From NCBI GenBank assembly GCA_017470055.1, contig JAFUFD010000050.1, positions 50,180 to 114,179 on the forward strand: 64,000 bases of DNA, read 5' to 3'. The DNA comes from Prevotella sp. Its GTDB lineage: Bacteria; Bacteroidota; Bacteroidia; Bacteroidales; Bacteroidaceae. Below the pieces are notes generated by a model. It was not told the DNA's origin. It made no database searches and saw nothing but the letters and a program-made list of their open reading frames with translations. Below, piece by piece: positions 1 to 9,166 of this stretch; within the stretch, counting starts at the first letter, position 1, and each line of letters begins with the position of its first letter. The translations under genes and the position numbers were made by a program.

Positions 1-1313
1 TTGGTGCTGTGGGGGACGGTGTTACCCTGAATACCGAGGCATTTGCCAAGGCAATCGAGACCTTAAGTAGCCAAGGTGGAGGAAAACTGGTCGTTCCAGC
101 AGGTGTGTGGCACACAGGACCTATCGTCCTCAAGTCTAATATCAACCTCCATCTTCAGGTGGGTGCCGTTATCATGTTTGCCGCCGACGAGTCGCTCTAT
201 CCTATTATCAATACCTCGTTCGAGGGACTGGACACCCGTCGCTGCCAGTCACCACTGAGTGCCAATGGTGCTGAGAATATTGCTATCACGGGACATGGCG
301 TGATTGACGGGAACGGTCAGTATTGGCGTCCTGTCAAGAAAGGTAAGATGACGGATGGTCAGTGGAAGGAAGTGTTGTCACGCCCGGGAGGCGTTGCCGT
401 GCGCAAAGACTACTGGGTTCCCTCACAGGGTTATGCTGATGCGGAGAAGAATGCCAATATGAACGTGCCCAATGCGCAGACAGAGGAGGAATGGAATGCC
501 ATCAAGCGTTTCCTGCGTCCTGTGATGATCTCACTGGTCGGCTGTAAGAACGTGCTGTTGCAGGGTGTCATCTTCCAGAACTCTCCCGCTTGGAATATCC
601 ATCCGCTGATGTGTGAGAATATTATATTGGATAATGTACTCGCGCGTAATCCTTTCTATGCCCAGAATGGTGACGCACTCGACCTGGAGTCCTGCAAGAA
701 CGCGCTGATTGTCAATTCTAAGTTTGACGCCGGTGATGACGGTATCTGTATCAAGAGTGGTAAGGATGCTGATGGTCGTCGTCGTGGTAAGCCCTGTGAG
801 AATGTCGTGGTAGATGGCTGTACCGTCTTCGCTGGTCATGGTGGTTTCGTGGTAGGCTCAGAGATGAGTGGTGGCGTGAGGAATATCCTCGTGGAGAACT
901 GTCAGTTCCTCGGCACGGATGTAGGTCTGCGCTTCAAGTCTACTCGTGGACGCGGTGGTATCGTGGAGAATATCTTCATCAAGGGTATCTCCATGACGGA
1001 TATTAAGACCGATGCCATTACCTTCAATATGTATTATGGCGGTAAGTCGGTGGCAGAGATGCTTGCCGATGGCGACAATCCTGATAACACGACCAAGATG
1101 CCTGTGACAGAGGAGACTCCTATCTTCCGCAATATCAATATCCAGGATATTATCTGCAATGGGGCTGGACGTGCAATGGAGTTCAACGGACTTCCTGAGA
1201 TGCCTATTGATGGTATCAACTTGGAGAATGTTCAGATTATCGCTAAGAAGGATGCAGTGTTCACTAACTACAAAAATGTGACGAAGAAAAACGTGAATAT
1301 CATCATCCAGTAA
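1..1313 (+). CDS. Glycoside hydrolase family 28 (polygalacturonase-like), 5' partial
   Basis: The reading frame is open from base 3 (GAVGDG...), so the start and any signal peptide lie outside the window. The visible part is a GH28 right-handed beta-helix. It carries the family catalytic signature: N-G-D near 671-679, AGDDG near 729-743, GHG near 835-843 and R-F-K near 931-939. GH28 enzymes hydrolyse alpha-1,4 galacturonosyl linkages in pectin by an inverting mechanism. Whether this one is endo, exo or a rhamnogalacturonase cannot be told. Bacteroidetes homologues are usually periplasmic. The hexuronate genes at 37-41 kb (permease, KduI, MFS transporter) could act on its products, though they are far away. 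A strong terminator follows directly. Confidence 0.9.
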   Translation, partial: GAVGDGVTLNTEAFAKAIETLSSQGGGKLVVPAGVWHTGPIVLKSNINLHLQVGAVIMFAADESLYPIINTSFEGLDTRRCQSPLSANGAENIAITGHGVIDGNGQYWRPVKKGKMTDGQWKEVLSRPGGVAVRKDYWVPSQGYADAEKNANMNVPNAQTEEEWNAIKRFLRPVMISLVGCKNVLLQGVIFQNSPAWNIHPLMCENIILDNVLARNPFYAQNGDALDLESCKNALIVNSKFDAGDDGICIKSGKDADGRRRGKPCENVVVDGCTVFAGHGGFVVGSEMSGGVRNILVENCQFLGTDVGLRFKSTRGRGGIVENIFIKGISMTDIKTDAITFNMYYGGKSVAEMLADGDNPDNTTKMPVTEETPIFRNINIQDIICNGAGRAMEFNGLPEMPIDGINLENVQIIAKKDAVFTNYKNVTKKNVNIIIQ

Positions 1314-1320
1314 GTAGTAT

Positions 1321-1360
1321 AAAAAAGAATCCCGCTCCAATTGGAACGGGATTCTTTTTT
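1321..1360. terminator. Bidirectional intrinsic terminator between GH28 and rpsO
   Basis: A near-perfect hairpin with arms GAATCCCG and CGGGATTC around a CTCC-AATT-GGAA centre, flanked by six A on one side and six T on the other. It can stop transcription both from the GH28 gene (+) and from rpsO (-), which converge here. Confidence 0.85.
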
Positions 1361-1371
1361 GTCTTTGCATC

Positions 1372-1641
1372 TTATTTACGCAGACCGAGTTCCTTAATCA
1401 GAGAACGGTAGCGGTTGATGTCCTTGTTGTAGAGATACTTCAGGAGTTTACGACGGCGACCTACCAACTTGGTCAGTGAGCGAGCGGTACCATAGTCCTT
1501 GTGGTTCTGCTTCAGGTGCTCTGTCAGGTGCTTGATACGGAAAGTGAACAGGGCAATCTGGCTCTCTGCGGAACCAGTGTCTGTTGCGCTCTTACCATGC
1601 TTCTCAAAGATCTCTTTCTTTTTTGCTTGATCTAAATACAT
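1372..1641 (-). CDS. rpsO: 30S ribosomal protein S15
   Basis: An 89-residue protein, the normal S15 length. It has the characteristic DTGSAESQIA segment, the LTEHLKQNHKDYG loop, and the C-terminal GRRRKLLKYL region that contacts the central domain of 16S rRNA. The ATG at 1641 gives the standard N-terminus (MYLDQAKK). It is monocistronic, transcribed leftwards from a -7 element at about 1730-1740 and ending at the terminator at 1321-1360. The leader of roughly 90 bases is long enough for S15 autoregulation as known in other bacteria, but I see no specific element to support that here. Confidence 0.97.
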   Translation of the reverse strand: MYLDQAKKKEIFEKHGKSATDTGSAESQIALFTFRIKHLTEHLKQNHKDYGTARSLTKLVGRRRKLLKYLYNKDINRYRSLIKELGLRK

Positions 1642-1724
1642 AATTTTGATGATTTAAATTGTTAATATAACACATCTTTCGGATGCCTGCCACGGTCATC
1701 ATCCATGGGGTACATCGTCAAATG

Positions 1725-1794
1725 CGGGTGCAAAGGTACAACTTTTTTGCAAAACGGACAAATATTTATTGGAAAAGTTGTACCTTTGCACCCG
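1725..1794. promoter_or_regulatory. Mirror-image divergent promoters for rpsO and typA
   Basis: Two 22-base arms (1725-1746 and 1773-1794) are exact reverse complements separated by 26 bases. Each contains a full Bacteroidetes -7 element, TACCTTTGCACCCG, one pointing left to rpsO and one right to typA. The rightward start would fall near 1797-1800, about 15 bases before the typA ATG. The 26-base spacer is AT-rich. Confidence 0.85.
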
Positions 1795-1811
1795 ATTTTA
1801 CGTAAAATGTT

Positions 1812-3647
1812 ATGCAGGATATTAGTAATCGTTCACAAGAACGCTTAACTCAGTTAAGAAATATAGCGATTATCGCTCACGTAGACCACGGTAAGACAAC
1901 GCTCGTGGACAAGATGATGCTGGCAGGCAATCTGTTCCGTGAGGGGCAGAACCTGAGTAGTCAGGTGTTGGACGCTAATGATTTGGAGCGTGAGCGAGGC
2001 ATCACGATTCTGTCGAAGAATGTAAGTATCAACTGGAAAGGAACAAAAATCAATATTATCGACACTCCGGGCCACTCTGACTTCGGTGGCGAGGTAGAGC
2101 GTGTGCTGAATATGGCGGACGGCTGTCTGCTGTTGGTCGACGCCTTCGAGGGTCCGATGCCCCAGACTCGTTTCGTGCTGCAGAAAGCACTACAGATAGG
2201 ACTGAAGCCCATCGTGGTGGTGAATAAGGTCGACAAACCGAACTGCCGTCCTGAGGAGGTCTATGAGATGGTCTTCGACCTGATGTTCTCCCTCGATGCT
2301 ACAGAGGACCAGTTGGACTTCCCTGTCGTCTATGGCTCAGCGAAGAATGGCTGGATGGGTGAGGACTATAACACACCAACGAATGATATCACTTACCTCC
2401 TCGACAAAATTGTGGAGGTGATTCCTGCTCCTCAGCAGATGGAGGGTACTCCCCAGATGCTCATCACCTCACTCGACTATTCGAGTTATACGGGGCGTAT
2501 CGCTGTGGGTCGTGTGCACCGTGGCAGTCTGAAAGACGGTCAGCAGGTCACCATCGCCCATCGTGACGGGTCTATGGAGAAGACGAAGATCAAGGAACTG
2601 CATACCTTTGACGGCATGGGACATAGTCGTGCGGAGCAGGTTGACTGTGGTGATATTTGTGCCGTCATCGGCTTGGAGAAATTCGAGATTGGTGATACTA
2701 TCTGTGACGTTGAGAACCCGGAGCCACTGCCTCCTATCGCCATCGATGAGCCTACCATGTCGATGCTTTTCACCATCAACGACTCACCATTCTTCGGCAA
2801 GGAGGGTAAATTTGTCACCAGCCGTCATATCAACGACCGTCTGGAGAAGGAACTGGAGAAAAACCTCGCCTTGCGGGTAGAGCCTTTCGAGGACTATACA
2901 GATAAGTGGGTAGTCAGCGGTCGTGGCGTATTGCATCTCTCTGTCCTGATTGAGACCATGCGCCGTGAGGGCTATGAGTTGCAGGTGGGACAGCCACAGG
3001 TTATCTATAAGGAGATTGATGGACAGCGTTGCGAGCCTATCGAGGAACTGACCATCAACGTGCCAGAGGAGTTCGCCTCTAAGATGATTGACATGGTAAC
3101 GCGCCGTAAGGGTGAGATGACCTCGATGGAGAGTCAGGGCGATCGTACGAATATCGAGTTTAACATCCCCTCACGCGGTATCATCGGACTGCGCACCAAT
3201 GTGCTGACGGCATCGCAGGGTGAGGCGATTATGGCACACCGCTTCAAGGAGTATCAGCCTTACAAAGGTGATATCGAGCGTCGTGTCAATGGTTCGATGA
3301 TCGCATTGGAGAATGGTACCGCCTTCGCTTATTCTATCGACAAACTGCAAGACAGAGGAAAGTTCTTCATCGACCCGGGTGAGGATGTCTATATGGGTCA
3401 GGTGGTCGGTGAGCATGTCCATGACAACGACCTTGTTGTCAACGTGGCAAAGGCAAAGCAACTCACCAATGTCCGTGCCTCTGGTACTGACGACAAGGCT
3501 CGCATCATTCCTAAGACTGTCATGTCTCTCGAGGAATGTCTGGAGTATATCAAGGAAGACGAGTTGGTAGAGGTCACTCCCAAGTCCATGCGCATGCGTA
3601 AGATTATCCTTGACCACGACCAGCGTAAAAAGGCGAATAAACAATAG
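1812..3647 (+). CDS. typA: Translational GTPase TypA/BipA
   Basis: A 611-residue ribosome-associated translational GTPase, close to the usual family length. G1 is AHVDHGKTT (residues 22-30), the switch region RERGITI (60-66), G3 DTPGHSDF (from 84) and G4 NKVD (138-141). EF-G-like domains follow, with the TypA-specific C-terminal part ([25 protein letters not shown]). TypA/BipA helps assembly of the large ribosomal subunit and adaptation to cold or stress in other bacteria. The ATG at 1812 lies just downstream of the -7 element at 1781-1790, so the mRNA has a very short leader. It marks the left edge of conserved core DNA before the accessory island. Confidence 0.97.
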   Translation: MQDISNRSQERLTQLRNIAIIAHVDHGKTTLVDKMMLAGNLFREGQNLSSQVLDANDLERERGITILSKNVSINWKGTKINIIDTPGHSDFGGEVERVLNMADGCLLLVDAFEGPMPQTRFVLQKALQIGLKPIVVVNKVDKPNCRPEEVYEMVFDLMFSLDATEDQLDFPVVYGSAKNGWMGEDYNTPTNDITYLLDKIVEVIPAPQQMEGTPQMLITSLDYSSYTGRIAVGRVHRGSLKDGQQVTIAHRDGSMEKTKIKELHTFDGMGHSRAEQVDCGDICAVIGLEKFEIGDTICDVENPEPLPPIAIDEPTMSMLFTINDSPFFGKEGKFVTSRHINDRLEKELEKNLALRVEPFEDYTDKWVVSGRGVLHLSVLIETMRREGYELQVGQPQVIYKEIDGQRCEPIEELTINVPEEFASKMIDMVTRRKGEMTSMESQGDRTNIEFNIPSRGIIGLRTNVLTASQGEAIMAHRFKEYQPYKGDIERRVNGSMIALENGTAFAYSIDKLQDRGKFFIDPGEDVYMGQVVGEHVHDNDLVVNVAKAKQLTNVRASGTDDKARIIPKTVMSLEECLEYIKEDELVEVTPKSMRMRKIILDHDQRKKANKQ

Positions 3648-3736
3648 AAAAAACATCTCCCCTTCTTCCGTTTTTGCTTGAAACGGCGATGTACAGGGGC
3701 TTTCAAGACGGGAGTAGAATACTTTTCTACTCCCGT

Positions 3737-3777
3737 GCCTTGCGCCCTTTACTTATCGGGTTTGCCCCACCTGACGG
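3737..3777. repeat. Left copy of 41-bp direct repeat flanking the ATPase gene
   Basis: This 41-base sequence (beginning GCCTTGCGCCCTTTACTTAT) recurs identically at 5251-5291, just after the ATPase gene. Weaker similarity continues about 30 bases beyond both copies (TAGTTTTTGCGA shared). Immediately left, bases 3709-3737 form a hairpin with arms ACGGGAGTAG and CTACTCCCGT, and GACGGGAGTAG occurs once more at 3773. The rest of 3648-3924 holds no recognisable gene. Confidence 0.85.
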
Positions 3778-3924
3778 GAGTAGGGGAGTAGTTTTTGCGA
3801 GAAAACTTATTTTGATCTCCTGTCGGTACGGGGATAGTTAAGGTCACTGTTAAGTACCTGTGGATAACGAATGGAGATAAGAAAGTGAGTAGATTGAGGC
3901 TCTAAATACAAATAATAACTAAAA

Positions 3925-3977
3925 TTTATAGTTGAAACTGCAAAAAGTGACGAAAAATTTGCAGTTTCAACTATAAA
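3925..3977. promoter_or_regulatory. 20-bp perfect palindrome over the ATPase promoter
   Basis: Arms 3925-3944 and 3958-3977 are exact reverse complements with a 13-base AT-rich loop. A -7 element TACCTTTG follows at 3982-3989, five bases after the right arm. The palindrome therefore covers the -33 region of the ATPase gene. It could be an operator, possibly for autoregulation, or a DNA/RNA hairpin end of a mobile cassette. The position favours regulation, but this is inference. Confidence 0.7.
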
Positions 3978-4013
3978 ACTGTACCTTTGTGGCATCATAT
4001 AGATGTAGTGGCT

Positions 4014-5219
4014 ATGGAAACGATAGAAATTCAACCCCTTTACGATAACTATCATCGTAAGATAGCAAAAGTTGATTTGCGCTTTAAACGCTATCTCTAT
4101 TCCCAAATAAATTGGAAAGCAGGTATCATAGGTATTAAAGGGGCGCGGGGTGTAGGAAAAACAACGATGCTGCTTCAACATATTCTTGATAATTTCGAGG
4201 ATATTGACAAAACATTATATGCCTCACTTGATGATTTGTGGTTTTCAACTCACTCGCTAATGGACTTAATAGATTGGGCATACCAACATGACATTATGCG
4301 GCTGTATCTGGACGAGGTTCATCGCTATGAGCAATGGGCAGAGTACCTGAAAAATATCTATGACAACTATCCAGATATGAGCATCGTATATACCAGTAGT
4401 TCTTTGCTTATCATGGATAATGCGAACGTTGACTTGTCACGACGGCAGACTACATACACCCTCTATGGTATGTCGTTCCGAGAGTTCTTGGAATATGAAG
4501 GAATCCTTCATGTAGAGTCTATTTATCTCGAAGACCTTTTGGAGAATCACGTAAAGTATGCTATGCGGATACAAAAGGAGATGAAGGTGATGCCATTGTT
4601 TGAAGCCTATCTTAGACATGGGTATTACCCGTTCTATCGTGAGGATATCGAAGACTTCCCCATTCGTTTACGCGCAATAGTGTCTGTTGTTATAGAGAAC
4701 GATTTACCTGCGGTTGAGAAAATCTCGTTCGAGACGATTCAGAAGGTTAAAAGACTCTTGATGATTATTAGTGAACGCGTACCTTTTGAGCCCAATATGT
4801 CTGAACTATGGAAACAACTCTCTACCAATAATGAGTTAGGACTCCGCATGCTCTATGCACTTGACAAGGCGCATGTTCTTAGCCTGTTGATGTCGAAGGC
4901 AAAAAACTATAAAACGCTTTATAAGCCAGATAAGATATTCTTGGGCAATTCCAATCTGATGCACGTGCTTTGTCCTCAGGTCGATAAAGGTAATGAACGT
5001 GAGACATTCTTCCTTAGTCAATTGGCAGTGCAGAACGAAGTGAGATATCCCCAACGAGGAGACTTCCTTATCAACGACAAGTATCTGTTTGAGGTTGGAG
5101 GAAAGAGTAAGACGTTCGACCAGATTAAAGACATTCCAAATAGTTATCTTGCTGTGGACGATACGGAAACGGGGCATAAGAATAGAATCCCACTTTGGAT
5201 GTTCGGATTGCTCTATTAG
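4014..5219 (+). CDS. AAA-type ATPase, DUF4143 family
   Basis: A 401-residue P-loop ATPase of the family with an N-terminal AAA domain and a C-terminal DUF4143/nuclease-like domain, abundant and variably present in Bacteroidetes. Walker A is GARGVGKT (residues 43-50) and Walker B LYLDEVH (97-103). A sensor-like TSSS follows, and the C-terminus carries the family FEVGGKSKTF motif. I chose the ATG at 4014 because an upstream TTG at 3987 lies inside the -7 promoter element. Biological role is not established for the family. The gene sits alone between 41-bp direct repeats with a palindromic promoter, which looks like a mobile or exchangeable unit. A remnant of a related gene lies at 22612-22794. 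Confidence 0.85.
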   Translation: METIEIQPLYDNYHRKIAKVDLRFKRYLYSQINWKAGIIGIKGARGVGKTTMLLQHILDNFEDIDKTLYASLDDLWFSTHSLMDLIDWAYQHDIMRLYLDEVHRYEQWAEYLKNIYDNYPDMSIVYTSSSLLIMDNANVDLSRRQTTYTLYGMSFREFLEYEGILHVESIYLEDLLENHVKYAMRIQKEMKVMPLFEAYLRHGYYPFYREDIEDFPIRLRAIVSVVIENDLPAVEKISFETIQKVKRLLMIISERVPFEPNMSELWKQLSTNNELGLRMLYALDKAHVLSLLMSKAKNYKTLYKPDKIFLGNSNLMHVLCPQVDKGNERETFFLSQLAVQNEVRYPQRGDFLINDKYLFEVGGKSKTFDQIKDIPNSYLAVDDTETGHKNRIPLWMFGLLY

Positions 5220-5250
5220 TCTTGTACCGTTTCGTAAGATAGGCTATTTT

Positions 5251-5291
5251 GCCTTGCGCCCTTTACTTATCGGGTTTGCCCCACCTGACGG
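5251..5291. repeat. Right copy of 41-bp direct repeat flanking the ATPase gene
   Basis: Identical to 3737-3777, starting 31 bases after the ATPase stop codon. Together the copies bracket a unit of about 1.5 kb containing only the ATPase gene and its palindromic promoter. Confidence 0.85.
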
Positions 5292-5412
5292 TAATAGGTT
5301 GATAGTTTTTGCGAAAAATTTTATAATTCATTTTGTATCCTTATTATTTGGTAGTCTGATCAAGTTTTTGTACCTTTGCAACTGATAAGATATTATTCTT
5401 TTCAAAGTAGAT

Positions 5413-5637
5413 ATGGAGGAAACAAACAATATGTTATCAGTTCTTGAGAGTTATCCTTATGTGTAGAGGGCTACAACGGAGAACATGCCACGTCGGTCAA
5501 TGGCACTGGTCGTCCTACCATGAAAGATTATTGCTGTAGGCACCAAAATCAAAATGAAAGAACAGCGATGCAGGGAAATCATTGACGAGGTTTACAGTAG
5601 ATGTGGCGACTTGATGCGGTACACGATAAACTTATAA
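5413..5637 (+). pseudogene. Short reading frame with two in-frame stops behind an intact promoter
   Basis: A Bacteroidetes promoter (TACCTTTGCA near 5371-5380) is followed by an ATG at 5413. The frame would encode about 74 residues (MEETNNMLSVLESYPYV... ending MRYTINL) but is interrupted by TAG at 5464 and TGA at 5521. Composition before and after the stops looks protein-like (TKIKMKEQRCREIIDEVY). I do not recognise the family. Most likely a decayed gene; recoding is possible but unsupported. The 120 bases between it and the next gene hold nothing I can identify. Confidence 0.4.
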
Positions 5638-5758
5638 ACAAGTGGATAATTTGACAGTTTCCACATTCAATATAGATTTTCTATTATAGAATTTGTATAA
5701 TTGGAAAATATTGTCTATATTTACACTTTCTAAAAACTTTCTTCATACTCACAAATAT

Positions 5759-6808
5759 TTATTCTAAAACATATCCATATTCTACACTCCGAATCACCGA
5801 GTCCCTGTTTTCGTTGATACAAATCGCAAACGGGCTATAATGCTTTGTCGGAATAATGAATTTGTACTCACATGGAATAGTCGTGTGGTAACGGTTCCTG
5901 ACTCCCATACTCCAGTTCCCTTTCCCATCCTTTATCACATCCCTACGAATGTACATGTACCCTCTACTATTGCTTAAACCAACGTGCTCGTATTTTGTTG
6001 ATCGTGCGCCTTCAATACTTTGATAGACATTGTAGCCTAAAGACATCGTAGGTAGTAGAAATGCAGCCATCAAAAAGGTCAAGGTAGAGACTACCAATTG
6101 CCGAGATTTGTAAAGCATCCATCCGCAAACTGCGAAGATGATACAGGCACTCGTTATCAGATAAGCAACTCTCTCTCCATCAACCTTGTACTGCGCTTTG
6201 TCAAATACATATAAGCCAATAAGCATTATCGCATATTCTATCCAATAGGGAGTTCTGCCAAGATGTCGGTTCCAGAAATAATATCCCACAACAGGTAAAG
6301 ACATTAAGGCATAGAAAGATAAATACTCTTGCATCTCATAACCAATCAGAAATGCGACGAACAGAGGCAAGGCAATTGACAATAGTAATTTGCCAATGCT
6401 TTCCTTAAATACGATTCCACCAATCAGGTAGTACCACGGATAACCATCGTCTTTAGTCTGTTCTGCAGCATATTGTACAATATAGATAGCCACGGGGATC
6501 AGCCATACCCAATAGATGATGCTTCTCATCAGCGTTCCTGGGAAGGGTGCCATATTTATGACTAAATCATGAAAAGCACCCATATAGATGCAAACACCAA
6601 AGAGTAAAGCAAAAGTCAGCAATGGAATAATCGCCAGTCGCTCTTTCTTATACAATAGCAATGGTACAATGACTCGTAATAAGAGTGCCATGTCTAATAG
6701 CGCACTGACAATCCAGTTCTCGAAGAGCATGGTATGATTGATTGCAAATAATAAGAAACCAAACATCGCCATGTCGAATACATAAAATGCTTTTCTCAAT
6801 TCACTCAT
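5759..6808 (-). CDS. Polytopic membrane protein of unknown function
   Basis: A 349-residue protein with about nine or ten hydrophobic helices through residue 260, then a soluble tail of about 85 residues with charged and aromatic residues (for example VIRSVEYGYVLE at the end). I recognise no family motif. Its start overlaps the stop of the gene at 6805-7212 by four bases, so the two are translationally coupled and probably work together: an exported small protein plus a membrane protein. It belongs to a minus-strand run of small envelope genes (5759-9602) that looks strain-specific. Confidence 0.7.
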   Translation of the reverse strand: MSELRKAFYVFDMAMFGFLLFAINHTMLFENWIVSALLDMALLLRVIVPLLLYKKERLAIIPLLTFALLFGVCIYMGAFHDLVINMAPFPGTLMRSIIYWVWLIPVAIYIVQYAAEQTKDDGYPWYYLIGGIVFKESIGKLLLSIALPLFVAFLIGYEMQEYLSFYALMSLPVVGYYFWNRHLGRTPYWIEYAIMLIGLYVFDKAQYKVDGERVAYLITSACIIFAVCGWMLYKSRQLVVSTLTFLMAAFLLPTMSLGYNVYQSIEGARSTKYEHVGLSNSRGYMYIRRDVIKDGKGNWSMGVRNRYHTTIPCEYKFIIPTKHYSPFAICINENRDSVIRSVEYGYVLE

Positions 6809-7212
6809 TTCTCATCCTCCTTTCCTTCATCGTTATTGTCATCCTTAGGCATGCTAATGGTTATAAATTGATTGTTGACTTCTGCCACACCTATCACGCC
6901 TTTTGTTGCATCTTCATCCCATCCGAAATAGGAGTAATACTCTCCTTCGATTTCTTTTCGGAATGAGAACCATAGATCTTTGTATTCAATCCGTGTTACA
7001 TTCTCCTGTTTTGAGATGTCATAGACACCACACTTTCCATCCCGCCAGACAACACCATATCGGTCGCTGTGTGAACTTACTATCAGACTATCGCATTTGT
7101 CTAATGGTATTTGAGGAACTGGGGGATTAGCAATTGAATCCGCCATCTCATTTTCTTGTGCCACTACATTTGTTGTCAGCAGAATGAGAAATAAAAGTAT
7201 CAATTTCTTCAT
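6805..7212 (-). CDS. Small secreted protein with WG-repeat-like motif
   Basis: 135 residues with a clear signal peptide (MKKLILLFLILLTTNVVAQ). The mature part contains IPLDKCDSLI and YGVVWRDGKCGVYD, the latter resembling one WG repeat. The C-terminus is acidic and lysine-rich. It is coupled to the downstream membrane protein by a four-base overlap and follows the gene at 7230-7799 by 17 bases. A truncated paralogue lies at 8839-9153, sharing IPLEECDSLM and YGVVYKDGKCGI. Function unknown. Confidence 0.7.
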   Translation of the reverse strand: MKKLILLFLILLTTNVVAQENEMADSIANPPVPQIPLDKCDSLIVSSHSDRYGVVWRDGKCGVYDISKQENVTRIEYKDLWFSFRKEIEGEYYSYFGWDEDATKGVIGVAEVNNQFITISMPKDDNNDEGKEDEK

Positions 7213-7229
7213 AAGTATATAAGTTTGAT

Positions 7230-7799
7230 TTAATCCTGTGTCGCTAATAATGCCTTTCCTTCTGCCTCTTTCCGCATCTCATCCAGTTCATTATAGTCCT
7301 GAATGGTCCTAAACTTCACCAAGACCCTTCCTGTTCTGTCAATGAAACCGTAAATATTCACTTCTTCATCATCCGTCATGCCGAAACCATCCTCATCCAT
7401 ATAGTACCTACCATCAGGATTCAGTTGCCAGTCCACCTCCGCTACGCCGTTTTCAAACTTTCTCACAAAAGACGGGAAATGGAAATTCAATTCACGAGCA
7501 AATCTTTTATCGCTGTCCGATAAGTCTGCCAGTGAGTCCCAGTCAATATCATTGGGGGTTACCGTAACCAGTCGCTCTTGCGGATTCATAAACTCGTAAG
7601 CCTTTCTCTCCCGATGATCTAACAGGTAGCGAGGTTTCCAATATTGGTCTATGACCTCATTTACCACGGACATTTCCTCCCCTAACTCGTTCGTCTCAAA
7701 TGGTCGTTTTTGGTACTCCTTTGTGTTTAACTGACCATAAAGTCTTTCTGCAGGACTTTTCCGTCCCATCAGAATGTTTAACAAATCCATCATAGCCAT
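7230..7799 (-). CDS. Hypothetical cytoplasmic protein with WG-like segment
   Basis: 189 residues, no signal peptide or membrane segment. The N-terminal half is charged. Near the C-terminus, YGFIDRTGRVLVKF resembles a single WG-type beta repeat, which may link it functionally to the WG-like protein encoded next. I do not recognise a named family. It sits between a lipoprotein gene (27 bases upstream) and the secreted WG-like protein (17 bases downstream), consistent with one transcript. Confidence 0.6.
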   Translation of the reverse strand: MAMMDLLNILMGRKSPAERLYGQLNTKEYQKRPFETNELGEEMSVVNEVIDQYWKPRYLLDHRERKAYEFMNPQERLVTVTPNDIDWDSLADLSDSDKRFARELNFHFPSFVRKFENGVAEVDWQLNPDGRYYMDEDGFGMTDDEEVNIYGFIDRTGRVLVKFRTIQDYNELDEMRKEAEGKALLATQD

Positions 7800-7826
7800 A
7801 ATTCTTATTTTTTTAGATTATACAAT

Positions 7827-8387
7827 TTATTTTGCTTCAATCTGTAGCATTTCATAAAAACGAGAGTTTTGCCAGTCAAGAGAAAGTCCAAGAGTTTTAG
7901 TCCCATTTACTTTTTGGTACACATTCTGCTTTGGCAGGCAATAATTCCAAGTCAGTTTATCAGGATTGAATACTATCTTGTAGCCATCATTATAATCCGC
8001 AAAACGAAATGTTCGGCCATTATTCACACTATCGGGATCTTCGCCGCTATGGCTATATGCATACCCTTGTTCAAAGGTCATAACCTCCATGGCTTGAAAA
8101 ATTTCTTCGGCAGGATAAAACTTTCTCTGGTGATTGACGTATCGATGTAGTTCCTTTACTGCATTCCATACCTCGATGGACTCTCCTACCTCTGGGTTAT
8201 GGGTCCATATATCCGCTCCATATTCATGATAGAGCGAGTCAAAGTATGCTATAATGTTCCGAACCGAATCCACGTCATAGACACCAGGGTAAACCCGAAT
8301 GTCTTTGGCAGCACTGTCCTTCTGGCTTATCTCTGAACAACTGACAACCAGTAGCAATCCCCAAATATACCAATACAAGTTCTTCAT
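7827..8387 (-). CDS. Putative lipoprotein, unknown function
   Basis: 186 residues from the ATG at 8387. This start gives a good lipoprotein signal (KNLYWYIWGLLLVVSC) with the lipobox Cys followed by SEISQKDS; an upstream start at 8414 would bury the signal. The rest is soluble with many aromatic and charged residues (NDGYKIVFNPDKLTWNYC). No family recognised. Probably anchored to the inner or outer membrane. Confidence 0.65.
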   Translation of the reverse strand: MKNLYWYIWGLLLVVSCSEISQKDSAAKDIRVYPGVYDVDSVRNIIAYFDSLYHEYGADIWTHNPEVGESIEVWNAVKELHRYVNHQRKFYPAEEIFQAMEVMTFEQGYAYSHSGEDPDSVNNGRTFRFADYNDGYKIVFNPDKLTWNYCLPKQNVYQKVNGTKTLGLSLDWQNSRFYEMLQIEAK

Positions 8388-8418
8388 CCGCTTTACGTTT
8401 ATATGATGTACCATTTCG

Positions 8419-8781
8419 CTAATCCTCTATTAGTTCATAGTTTATAAATTCGGGAAACCATCTGTCAAGGATTGCCTCCACCTTATTTTCAATATCTGGC
8501 GTGATATACTTCCTTACTTTAGATATACATACTCCTATCGAACCTATCTCATCTATCCAACCAATCACTGGAAGCCTCTTTGCATCAAGGATGTCAATAG
8601 GCAGTATAAGATATGACAATGTAGATAGTATTAACATCTTATCGGCTTTTGGTGTCTCTTTTGATATGAGAACAAACCAGAGGGTTAATATCGGTCGTGT
8701 GCTTACACGTCCTGCCTTCAGTGCTAATGTGCTGATTCTGTCCCAAAGGACATCATAATTGACAATTCTTGTTCTGCTCAT
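8419..8781 (-). CDS. DUF1232 (YkvA-like) small membrane protein
   Basis: 120 residues. The core KADKMLILSTLSYLILPIDIL followed by GWIDEIGSIGV matches the DUF1232/YkvA pattern (hydrophobic segment, LPxD, then an acidic GxxDD-like stretch). The function of the family is unknown; members are membrane associated. It is 31 bases upstream of the lipoprotein gene on the same strand. Confidence 0.7.
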   Translation of the reverse strand: MSRTRIVNYDVLWDRISTLALKAGRVSTRPILTLWFVLISKETPKADKMLILSTLSYLILPIDILDAKRLPVIGWIDEIGSIGVCISKVRKYITPDIENKVEAILDRWFPEFINYELIED

Positions 8782-8838
8782 AATCGTTCTTACATTAAGT
8801 TTTTTGGTGGTATAGAGAGCAATTTTTCTTATTTCCTA

Positions 8839-9153
8839 TCATTGTTCTTTAAAAAAATTATGTTTCCACATTAATAATATACCGATACCACACTTCCCGT
8901 CTTTATACACCACACCATAATGGTCTGTGATGTCACGTGCCATCAAACTGTCACATTCTTCTAATGGTATTTGTGGAATAGGATTAACACTGTTAATCAT
9001 ATCAGTGCTAATCGTGTCTCTCACTTGTGTAGAATCTGCATAGTAGATGACACCAGTCTCTACATCTATAGAATCTACAACTTCAACTTCTTGTGCTAAT
9101 GCCACTAATGGCATCAACAAACACACCGTTAATAATCTCAGAGTCATGTTCAT
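8839..9153 (-). CDS. Truncated paralogue of the secreted WG-like protein
   Basis: 104 residues with a signal peptide (LRLLTVCLLMPLVALA). Residues 70-90 match the paralogue at 6805-7212 (PQIPLEECDSLM, YGVVYKDGKCGI), but right after this block the sequence diverges into GILLMWKHNFFKEQ and stops, where the paralogue continues for another 65 residues. This looks like a frameshift or truncation, so the gene may be dead. Confidence 0.55.
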   Translation of the reverse strand: MNMTLRLLTVCLLMPLVALAQEVEVVDSIDVETGVIYYADSTQVRDTISTDMINSVNPIPQIPLEECDSLMARDITDHYGVVYKDGKCGIGILLMWKHNFFKEQ

Positions 9154-9166
9154 TCCCTATTTGTTC

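Noticed and set aside
531-1370. Minus-strand reading frames of 102 and 170 codons inside the GH28 gene
   Set aside because: They are antisense to a gene with complete GH28 motifs, have no protein-like features and no promoter or start context.
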